A DNA stretch of 64,000 bases, from NCBI GenBank assembly GCA_947568835.1, contig OX387604.1, positions 4,196,001 through 4,260,000 of the forward strand, in the 5' to 3' direction. A program made the translations under genes and the position numbers. The DNA comes from Protonemura montana. Its lineage: Eukaryota; Arthropoda; Insecta; Plecoptera; Nemouridae. Positions 36,092 through 44,097 of the stretch are shown piece by piece (position 1 is the first letter of the stretch; every line of letters starts with the position of its first letter). Below the pieces are notes generated by a model. It saw only the letters and a list, made by a program, of their open reading frames with translations. It was not told the origin of the DNA and ran no database searches.

Positions 36092-36490
36092 AGATGATTG
36101 ATTGATTGATTATTGGGGTTTAACGACGAATTTTTTTGACAACGGGTCATGTAGTACTGGACTAAGGGTGTCAGTGAATAAGTGGTTGATGATGAGGATG
36201 GTGATGAACCTAACCTAGTCTGGATGGGTGGTGGGGAAACCTGGTGCCGGCACGTAGCCTACTCCTATCAAAGAGCACCTAGGAGACCACCGGCTTTACG
36301 TCCCTCCCGAAGGACGGTACAAAGCAAAAAGAAGAATTCCTCCACAAATCCATGCTGTCGAGAGGTTGATAAGCAAGGTGAGTTAATTTGTACAAACTTT
36401 CATCCCTCCAACTTCTCTCCCAAACGGAACTGGTCATGTGTATGATAGTCAACCATCTAATACCTAATCAGGTGCCTAAGATCACTTGAT
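36092..36490 (+). repeat. R1 dispersed element, near full length
   Basis: It starts with (GATT)n and GGGGTTTAACGACGA, then TTTGACAACGGGTCATG and CACTGG-like text. The body carries GTGCCGGCACGTAGCCTACT, GAGCACC, CGTCCCTCCCGAAGGACGG, TCGAGAGGTTGA and GGTCATGTGTATGAT. There is no ORF of its own, and no RNA Pol III boxes are obvious inside the body. Confidence 0.75.
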
Positions 36491-36860
36491 AATATGTGAA
36501 AATTTGCCATTTAAAAGCAACGTAAACCCAGTGATGAACAGTAATAATATAACGAAATGTTTTCTTCAACTAGAATCAGAAGTTGTTGGTAGTTGCCCTG
36601 GCATTGAGAGTGGTAGGTGTCTTCTAGCGGTGGAAGTACAACCGTTCACAAAAAAAGGGGGATATATTTGGGAAACCAAGCAAATTAACCCAAATAAGAT
36701 GGAGAACAAAATGTGGTGGAGGTTTATTACCTTTGGTATATCCATTGGCTTTACATTGGATTTCCTGCAGGCACCGAAATCTCGAAGTCAAGAAGCCGTT
36801 AGCCAAAAGATGCCCTTGAGCATTTTTTTTTCTTTTCTTAGAAACATCGCTGTACTAATT

Positions 36861-37293
36861 ATTGATTAATTGATTGTTGTGTTTAACGACGCAATGTTTT
36901 GAAAACGTGCCTTGTGGCACTGGTCTAATAGTGCGGTGAATGAGTGGGAGGATGATGGTAAAACTTACCAAGCCTAGAAGGTAGAAGGAGGGGAGGTGAA
37001 ATGGCACAAATCTTCCACTTGTCGAATACCACCCATCCAAGCGGTTAAATTCGTCCCTTCCGAAGGACGGTTCAACTCGAACAACAGGATTCCTTCACAA
37101 ATCCATTCTATCGAAAGGTTGATAAGCAAGGCGAATGAAGTTGCTGTACTAACTTTCATTCCTCCAACCTTTCTCCAGATCAGAACGGATCATGTGTATG
37201 ATGGTCACCTCTCCAATGCCTGACTAAGCGCAGTGTTAAATAACTTCGGTGAACTTACGTGAACTGGTGTTTCCTACACGCCAAACCGTTCGG
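36861..37293 (+). repeat. R1 dispersed element, full length
   Basis: A second copy in the same orientation ~370 bp downstream. It has the head GTGTTTAACGACGCAATG and the tail GGTGTTTCCTACACGCCAAACCG. An internal stretch is missing compared with the 47.7 kb copy: the CCGGTGCCGG...GAGCACC block is replaced by unrelated text. Confidence 0.75.
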
Positions 37294-38474
37294 AATTGCA
37301 TACAAACTAACTAGCGCTATCAATGAGTCACATAAAAAAGTGATGCTGTTCATATTATACTCTCGTCATAAATCATACCACTGAGTATTTACAGTGAAAT
37401 TATTTCGGTTAAAACGATTGATTAAGCGGCTGAACATTGAGTTCAATATCCGTTTCAAGTGGAAACATGTTATCTGTGATTTGCTTTGAATACACAAGGT
37501 ATCCAAGAGCGCCACAACGTGAAAACTGAATTCCGCTAATGAGTTAATTGCTCATTTTTGTTATATGAGTAAACCTAACACATATTACATCATTTGATAT
37601 CATAATTATGCAAAGAGTCATTGACAGTCTCTACACCTGACTATACTCTCTTTAGCGTTAAGAATCTAGATGGGTTTTACAGGAAACAAGCCCACCTGAT
37701 GTTATCCGTGGGCCTAAATGTCAATTCCATGGTATGTTTTGTGAACAGCAATTATGCATAGCATCGAAGCTTGGACACGGATTGAGTCGTTATGTTACTT
37801 TTCGCTAATTCCCAGTAGCAGCAACATTTGTAAGTGCTCAAAACCTCTTTCCATCTTAAAACGAAGTGAAGTATAGAGAATAAGCCTTCTCTAGTAACTT
37901 TTTCTGAATACCCGTGTACTACAGAAGCTAAATCGTATTACAGCAGGGCGATTACCTAGCCTGGAACCTGCAGTTTCAACACACACACACACACTCATCT
38001 TGCACTTGCACTGACACATATCAGCTGGAATTTGAAAACAAACTCATGCACTGCGCATTTTCTCAACCCTTGTGACCGTCAGTCGGCTTGTGGATTCGCA
38101 ATGGTATAGACGCATGTACTTTTCGCCGTGCGTATAGCTTTTACAATGTAAGGCCGTTTACTCCGGGGCGTGTGGTACTTATTATTTGATATATACGTGT
38201 GACAGTTTTCTAAAGTGACGAAATATTATTTTAATCTTTTGGAATTATATTGATGTACGATTGCCATTGAAAGCTGAATCATCCCAGCTGAGTACTAGTG
38301 CAATTAAATTCGTGCATCCATCTAGTTCGTTTGGGTCGTTTCCATACAACTATGTGATGTTTCTGTGGTTTTGGAAAGGCGATGTTTGTGCATAATAGTG
38401 TCGTTTTGTAGTAAATTAGTGTGGCTAAACTTGAAACAAATACATACCGCTGAAATTCTGAAACATAAACCACG
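37294..38474 (+). other. Upstream region of the cullin-like gene
   Basis: I find no convincing TATA box or splice acceptor next to the ORF. A (CA)n run lies near 37979-37993. The ATG context is CCACGATGT with A at -3. The 5'UTR probably lies in the last 100-300 bp but cannot be delimited by eye. Confidence 0.35.
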
Positions 38475-41400
38475 ATGTCTTCTAAACACGTCGCTAAACG
38501 TAAGTCTCCAGAAGATATCTTTGACGATATGAACCGATCATTTAAGCAACAGGCTAACTCACTGCAAAGAAGTGCTGCGGATGTCCTCGACTATATCGAA
38601 AGCATCGTAAAGAATTGGATCAGCGCAAATGATAAACTTTCTGAATACCTTTCGACCCTTCCTACCAACCAGCGCGAACCTGCGTTCAAGAAAATGCACA
38701 AGATTTGGCAACGTCATATGATCGAAAGAAAGCTCAAGTTTTTCGAGAAAGGATTCATTCAAATGCTGGAGGATGATTGTCAGTTTTGTTTATCAAAGTG
38801 CTTCCTCGTGATGCAAAGTGTTGAGATGGGACTTGCTAATATACCAAGCATGTTCGGTGATTTCATTAAACGCGAAGCAATATTAGCTATATCTGGACTG
38901 TCTGGTATTGACCACTTGGACTTCCAGGATTTTGTTACGAATCTGCTCGCTTTGAGAAATTACTTCTCTAAAATGGCGGAAAATTGTTTCCTCAGAGACG
39001 AGTCCATGTTCATGGCAGTGTTAACAGCATTTCACAGCGTGCTAAATAACAAAGACGAGCCAACCAAGGCCCGTGGGCCAAAACTTTTGGCGATGTACTG
39101 GGACAGCTGCTTGAAGAAGAAGAATGCAGCTATCGAATCCGGAAATCTCATTCCTGCCAGCTTGAAATTATGCGCGGTATTGTACAATGGACCCGAATAT
39201 GCTGAAGAAAATTTTAAATTGCTTTTTCATCGATTGATAAATGACTGCTGCAATTACGATAACTTAGAGTTGGGGCTTCTGAAGATGTTGATTGCAGCTT
39301 TGAATGCACCAAACAATGATCTTCTGGGTAGAGGAAAGCGAGCTTTGGAAGACATAACATTCAAGTTCAGCCTTGACGAAGCGTACCAGCTGTACAAAAA
39401 AAAATGTAAAACACATGCGATAGACGGCGTCTCCGCCACATTCCTTCTCCTCCAGGACCAACTCTGGACACACGTAGCTCTTTTAGACTACGAATCGGAG
39501 TGCGTGCTGCCAGATTTTTGCGAGGCATCAATAACTCACTTCACAAAGTTCTGGACCGTGTACACTAAAGGAAAAAGTCTCAAGTGGATGCTCCACTTAA
39601 GCACAGCCGAGGTGGACATACATCTCTCAGAAACGCCTTGTACTGTGAGAGTAACTTTGTTTGGCGTTGCTATCTTGTACTGCTTCCAGGATAGGGATGA
39701 AATGAGTCTCCAATTGATTAAAGAAAAAACTCGAATGAAACCGTTTGTTTTGATACAAGAAGCAATGCTGTTAATCGACTTCGGTTTGCTCTACAAGAGC
39801 ACATCTGGTAAGCTGACAATGAGTGCAATTTTGACACTTAACCGAAAATTTCCCGAAGAGAGAATCCGCTCTGGTGTATTCTTTTCAGGAGAGAAAAATT
39901 TAGAGGTGGAACGGCAAGCATATAAGAGGTTAAAACTTACTGCGGTACGAAAGATTGATCGCGCTGCCCAGTGCAAGGAGCGTCGCAAGAAGGAGCACCT
40001 AGAGCTACGCCATCCGAAAATGACGCTGAATCAGATATCTGTGCCTGATGAAGCACACACACCTGCACCACCTGAACCTAATTTTACGCTGTCCTCAACT
40101 CTATCGGCCCATGGACCTACTGCTGCAGGTGATTCTCAAACCGTGCATGCCACAGAGAGCGTCAAGTCAGTACCTTCGGTGGATGCCGAAATTCCAGAAA
40201 ACATGAAGAAGAAGTCTGCCGTTAAGCAACCTGTGAAAAAAAACATTGGAGCAAAGATTGGTGAGCCGAAGGTCGTTCCTCAACATGACCCATCCCGAAA
40301 ACCGCTACATGAAACAAGATCTATTCCAAGCGAACCGAATGACAGCTATGTTGGTGATCCCATTGGTAAAAGAGAAACAAATTTGCAAGAAACCCTGAAT
40401 GCGTTTCATGATCTGTCTATTTCAAATGTGATAGTACCAACTGTGATGCTTGAGAGCCTTACCACGATAGTGGAGAAGGGTTCTGACATTAACAAGGCAT
40501 CAGAGAATCGCATTCAAACGTCGACAGGCACCGTTAAAAAATGTTCTGAGGTAAACATTGCGAACCCTAAAGCATTACATGAAGAGATACCTCAGAAGTC
40601 ACGCGGAGCCATTCCTAAAGTAAGCAAACCAGCCGGAGAAGAATGCAATACGCTCACTGCAGAGAAAGCCTCGAAAAATGTTTCGTCTGATGAGATGATA
40701 GCTTGCGAGCTCGACGGACCAAACTTAGTGCTAGAAGTTAACGAAATGTTCGACATATTTAACGAACTCCGCTTGGGAAAAAATGTGTTCGTCACATATT
40801 CTGCTGAATCTTTATGGTTGCGGGACGTTCTCGATATACCACTCGATGACGAGGTTTCTTTGGAGTTCTGCAGAAAGAACCTTGAAAAACACGTCGTCTT
40901 GGTAAGCATGTCGTTTTTAGAACTTCTAGCACAACAAGAGCGTGAACTAACTGAGGAATCAGGAGAGGAGGAACAGCTTAGTGAGCCCTTTGCAAATATA
41001 AAAACAAAATTGCAAGAAACCCTGGATGCGTTTCGTGATCTGTCTAAATCAAATGAAAAAGTACCAACGGAGACGCTTAAGCGTGAACTAACTGGAGAAG
41101 CAGGAGAGGACGAACAGCTATTTGTTAGTGAGCCCATTGCAAAAATAAAAACAAATTTGCAAGAAACCCTGGATGCGTTTCATGATCTGTCTATATCAAA
41201 TGTGATAGTACCACCTGTGACGCTTAAGAGCCTTACAACGATATTGGAGAAGAGTTTGGACATTAATGTGGCATCCGAGGCTCGCATTCAAAATTCGACA
41301 GGCGCCGCGAAAAATGTTTCGTCTGATGAGGAGCTAGCTTGCGAGCTCGCCGAAACAACCTTGACGCTAGATGTTAACGAGTTGATCAACATATTTAACG

Positions 41401-43223
41401 AACTCTGCTTGGGAAAGAATGTGTTCGTCAAAAATTCTGCTGAATCTATATGGTTGCGGGACGTTCTCGAGATACCACTAGAAGACGAGATTTCTTTGGA
41501 GTTCTGCAGAAAGAACCTTGAAAAACACGCCGTCCTGGTTAGCATTTCGTTATTAGCACTTCTCTCACCACAGGTGCGTGAAATAACTGCGAAACTAGAA
41601 GAGGAAGAGAGAAGAGGAAGAGACCAGAGAGAAATTCCTCACCACCACTATGTTACTCCCAGTATTCAGAGAGCAAAGTGTGTGTTCCAAGAAAATTTGC
41701 CAGAAACAGTCTGCATCGCAACCCAGCTTGAAGATCTTCCAGGTAACTCGGAACTAAAACCAAAGCGAAATTGTGAGGTACGACAGAGAGAAAACTACAG
41801 AAGCAAACCAAACATACAAAATGAAAATTTAGCAGGTGACTCAAATGTCACACCTCCAAAATCGTTCTCGCTGCCATCTGCAAAGACTTGCGAGTCTGAA
41901 AACCATATCCCCTACTCCAAGATTTTCCAGCCACTGGCTGCTAGCAGGTTCTCAAAGCCTAAGTCCTCAAAGTCAAAGTCTCGCAAAGAAACGAAGTTTA
42001 TGGATTCCGTGTCCGAGAATCGCACAGCCGACAAGATTACCCACACAGATCCTTGTGCAAACAGTTTAATAATCGAAGGCAACAAACACAAAACTCGGTC
42101 TGAGAGTTCCATATTCACAAAAGAATGTGCATTGTTGGACAATACACCCTCAGCACCTTATTGGTCTGAAGATGAACCACTTCCAAAGGAGACCCAGAAA
42201 AATTGCTGCGAGCCGTTTTGCCACTCGAGTCACTCGAGGCAGAAACCACAGTACTTTGAAGAAGGAAACTCGGAGTCTCGAAAATCGGTCGAGGTGTTCC
42301 GTAACGAAGAGCCATACTCTGAGGATGTTGCGAGCAACTCCAGCCTCCCCATCACGACGCTCCATTTGGAAGGCAGTGAAATATGCTTCCCAGGAATGCC
42401 CTGGGATGCCCTGCCTTGCCCCATGGTACGCAGGCGTCACCCTATTCTGCAAAAGAAACCTCTTGCAGAAGGGGAGTCTGTGGCGGAGTCGAATAAGATT
42501 CAAGCAATAGAGAAGATTCAAGTAAACGAAATTCCATCAATCGAGAAGATTCCAGCAATCGAGAAGACTCCAGTTATCGTTTCTCTGGTTCCCCAGGCGT
42601 TGGGGAACTATCCGTCTACAAATCCACCAGAGAAGGGCGCGACGGCAATGGAAAATTCTGAAAAGGTGGACACTTCCACCATGGATGAGGATCTAGCTGT
42701 GAAGACTACTTCTGAGCCACCTGAGATTCGTTATCCAGTACTGGGACTTTCCCTGTTAGGAAGCTGTGTTATGAGGAAGTGTTGCATTTTCAAGAAATGT
42801 GGTTCACCTCGAAAACGTTCAGCTGCAGGAGGAGGTTCCGCACCAGCGAAGTATTTTCCGTCGTCGAAACGGGGCATATTCGCAAAGATTTCAAAACTTA
42901 TCAAGATCTCCACACTATCAAACAGTTCCGTATCGGAGAAGAAATCCACGCTATCCGAAAAGTTCACATGCACCAAGGTTTCTTCTCCGTCCTCTCCGCT
43001 GACACCAGTAGAGAAAACAATGTTCTCTTCGGCGGATAGTTCCTCAACGGTGAAGAGTTTTGAGGTGGCGGCCAGAGATTCCGTGGCAGCGTTTCCATGG
43101 CCTTCCGCACCGGAGAATGTGATCCCATGCCCTGTTTGCGATGAGACAACCTGCCCAACAGCTCTGCTCCGACGTCGGCCCCAGCATCCCAGAGTCCAGG
43201 AGTTAAAGAGGGAAAGAATCTAA
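38475..43223 (+). CDS. Divergent cullin-like protein with giant repetitive C-terminal tail
   Basis: One uninterrupted 1,582-residue frame. Residues ~105-170 resemble the end of the cullin-repeat region (IFGD-type helix, FVTNLLALRNYF). Residues 170-310 follow the cullin core (FLRDESMFMAVLTAFHSVLN, KLLAMYWDSCLKKK, EENFKLLFHRLIND, FKFSLDEAY). Residues 320-440 follow the region that pairs with the RING subunit (LLLQDQLW, TKFWTVYTKGKSLKWMLHL, VRVTLFGVAILYCF). Residues 453-510 look like the linker to the neddylation segment (LNRKFPEERIRSG, ERQAYKRLKL, AVRKIDR). Normal cullins are ~750 residues with three N-terminal repeats, an IVRIMK-type Nedd8 lysine and a winged helix. Here the N-terminus is short, the Nedd8 motif is degenerate and the winged helix is absent. 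From ~511 a Ser/Lys/Glu-rich tail holds a duplicated module (628-1037) and a final C-x2-C-x4-C at 1552-1560. Role as an active ligase scaffold is doubtful. A decoy or structural role is only a guess. Confidence 0.82.
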   Translation: MSSKHVAKRKSPEDIFDDMNRSFKQQANSLQRSAADVLDYIESIVKNWISANDKLSEYLSTLPTNQREPAFKKMHKIWQRHMIERKLKFFEKGFIQMLEDDCQFCLSKCFLVMQSVEMGLANIPSMFGDFIKREAILAISGLSGIDHLDFQDFVTNLLALRNYFSKMAENCFLRDESMFMAVLTAFHSVLNNKDEPTKARGPKLLAMYWDSCLKKKNAAIESGNLIPASLKLCAVLYNGPEYAEENFKLLFHRLINDCCNYDNLELGLLKMLIAALNAPNNDLLGRGKRALEDITFKFSLDEAYQLYKKKCKTHAIDGVSATFLLLQDQLWTHVALLDYESECVLPDFCEASITHFTKFWTVYTKGKSLKWMLHLSTAEVDIHLSETPCTVRVTLFGVAILYCFQDRDEMSLQLIKEKTRMKPFVLIQEAMLLIDFGLLYKSTSGKLTMSAILTLNRKFPEERIRSGVFFSGEKNLEVERQAYKRLKLTAVRKIDRAAQCKERRKKEHLELRHPKMTLNQISVPDEAHTPAPPEPNFTLSSTLSAHGPTAAGDSQTVHATESVKSVPSVDAEIPENMKKKSAVKQPVKKNIGAKIGEPKVVPQHDPSRKPLHETRSIPSEPNDSYVGDPIGKRETNLQETLNAFHDLSISNVIVPTVMLESLTTIVEKGSDINKASENRIQTSTGTVKKCSEVNIANPKALHEEIPQKSRGAIPKVSKPAGEECNTLTAEKASKNVSSDEMIACELDGPNLVLEVNEMFDIFNELRLGKNVFVTYSAESLWLRDVLDIPLDDEVSLEFCRKNLEKHVVLVSMSFLELLAQQERELTEESGEEEQLSEPFANIKTKLQETLDAFRDLSKSNEKVPTETLKRELTGEAGEDEQLFVSEPIAKIKTNLQETLDAFHDLSISNVIVPPVTLKSLTTILEKSLDINVASEARIQNSTGAAKNVSSDEELACELAETTLTLDVNELINIFNELCLGKNVFVKNSAESIWLRDVLEIPLEDEISLEFCRKNLEKHAVLVSISLLALLSPQVREITAKLEEEERRGRDQREIPHHHYVTPSIQRAKCVFQENLPETVCIATQLEDLPGNSELKPKRNCEVRQRENYRSKPNIQNENLAGDSNVTPPKSFSLPSAKTCESENHIPYSKIFQPLAASRFSKPKSSKSKSRKETKFMDSVSENRTADKITHTDPCANSLIIEGNKHKTRSESSIFTKECALLDNTPSAPYWSEDEPLPKETQKNCCEPFCHSSHSRQKPQYFEEGNSESRKSVEVFRNEEPYSEDVASNSSLPITTLHLEGSEICFPGMPWDALPCPMVRRRHPILQKKPLAEGESVAESNKIQAIEKIQVNEIPSIEKIPAIEKTPVIVSLVPQALGNYPSTNPPEKGATAMENSEKVDTSTMDEDLAVKTTSEPPEIRYPVLGLSLLGSCVMRKCCIFKKCGSPRKRSAAGGGSAPAKYFPSSKRGIFAKISKLIKISTLSNSSVSEKKSTLSEKFTCTKVSSPSSPLTPVEKTMFSSADSSSTVKSFEVAARDSVAAFPWPSAPENVIPCPVCDETTCPTALLRRRPQHPRVQELKRERI
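40356..41585 (+). repeat. Internal duplication in the cullin-like tail
   Basis: Residues 628-825 and 886-1037 are two copies of one module: NLQETLxAFHDLSISNVIVP, SLTTIxEK, ASExRIQxSTG, KNVSSDE, IFNELxLGKNVFV, SAESxWLRDVLxIPL, SLEFCRKNLEKHxVLVS. A third partial copy (839-869, KTKLQETLDAFRDLSKSN) lies between them. The first copy has ~44 extra residues in its middle. Nucleotide similarity is high, so the duplication is recent. Confidence 0.88.
42500..42580 (+). repeat. Short in-frame IEKIP-type repeats
   Basis: Codons for IQAIEKIQ, IPSIEKIP and IPAIEKTP occur in succession with an ~18-bp period inside the cullin-like ORF. This is a small tandem repeat in the disordered tail. Confidence 0.75.
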
Positions 43224-43243
43224 GGTAAAGCTCACATTTTTGT

Positions 43244-43312
43244 TTAGTTGATAGAGCACCCGAACGGCAATTGGGAGGTCTCGGGTTCGTGTTCCGGTTC
43301 GGTTGCACATTT
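43244..43312 (+). repeat. tRNA-like SINE head just after the cullin-like stop codon
   Basis: It contains TAGTTGATAGAGC (A-box), an anticodon-like arm CCCGA-ACGGCAA-TTGGG with a 5-bp stem, and a T-arm TCGGG-TTCGTGT-TCCGG (B-box). The acceptor stem does not pair and the D-arm is shortened, so it is a tRNA-derived element and not a tRNA gene. It begins about 20 bp after the stop codon and would lie in the 3'UTR. Confidence 0.6.
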
Positions 43313-43380
43313 TTACAGTCTAACTCCACTTCTATTTGTCAAAATACTCTCTTTCGTTAAAAACATGAGCCGACAAAAAT

Positions 43381-43386
43381 ATTAAA
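43381..43386 (+). terminator. Candidate polyadenylation signal ATTAAA
   Basis: ATTAAA lies ~160 bp past the cullin-like stop codon. A canonical AATAAA follows at 43900-43905. Which is used cannot be told from sequence. Confidence 0.35.
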
Positions 43387-43564
43387 AAAGAGATTTACAG
43401 TTAACAGCTATGGCTATTGCGAAAGTACTCCATTTCGACTTAATGTGACTAGGGTGAAATACATCAAAATTGAGTAATTGTGAAGTTTTTGAGCCCGTGT
43501 GTGTTTTATTTCTCATTTTATTCACAAATTTCCGGCATAATTTTGTCAACGGCTGTTTTGCTTT

Positions 43565-43668
43565 GATCTATACTATACTATGCTATGCTAATGGACAACA
43601 AATGCTATGCATGCTATGCTATGCAATGCTGTGCAATGCAATGCTAAAAGATGCTATGCTTTGATCTA
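43565..43668. repeat. ATGCT pentamer-rich minisatellite
   Basis: Irregular repetition of CTATGCT, ATGCTATGC and CAATGCTGTGCAATG units over ~100 bp in the 3' flank of the cullin-like gene. Confidence 0.75.
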
Positions 43669-43800
43669 TAGGTATGTGGCTTCACATTTTATCACTCGAA
43701 AATATCGCTACGCTCATCCTACAAAGCAACTCAAATTGCGTTTGCGAGGCCTTAGTTGTAAATAATACAAAAAAATGGAACATGGCTGTAAATATTTGTA

Positions 43801-43821
43801 CCCCCCCCCCCCCCCCCCCCC
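43801..43821. repeat. Poly-C tract (21 C)
   Basis: Homopolymer of 21 C as given. The length is uncertain in real DNA because of sequencing slippage. Confidence 0.8.
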
Positions 43822-44020
43822 AAACTCTGACGGAAAATCACAGTTTTTCCCGCTTTTTTATCAGTATTATAAACACAAACAACATGTTTGTGTGTATCAA
43901 ATAAAAAGCACAAAGATTTGCGATCGTTCCCATCTGGAGATTAATTACGGTACTTATTTTATTGCAGAACATTCCATTTTGATCATTGCATGATTTGAGA
44001 TATCGTTCTTTATCCAATGC

Positions 44021-44097
44021 GTCCTTGTTCCGGTAGTGAGAGGATCCCGGGAGGACCTTTTCCCGGGAGGCCATGTTTCGACCAGGCAACGATGGCG
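44021..44097 (+). repeat. tRNA-like module, GTAGTGAGAG family
   Basis: CCGGTAGTGAGAG and a decayed B-box (CATGTTTCGACCAGG) match the modules at 47.7 and 51.7 kb. TCCCGGGAGG is directly repeated at 44045-44054 and 44061-44070. Confidence 0.5.

Noticed and set aside
36182-36445. 87-codon ORF and similar ones at 36996-37223 and 47982-48173
   Set aside because: All lie in R1 copies. Frames are not shared between copies, so R1 does not appear to code for protein.
40592-41545. Ser-rich minus-strand ORFs opposite the cullin-like tail
   Set aside because: They are antisense shadows of the duplicated module. The same shadow appears at both copies.
43244-43312. Functional tRNA gene with GGC anticodon
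   Set aside because: The anticodon and T stems pair, but the acceptor stem is absent and the D-arm is deleted. It is better explained as a SINE head.
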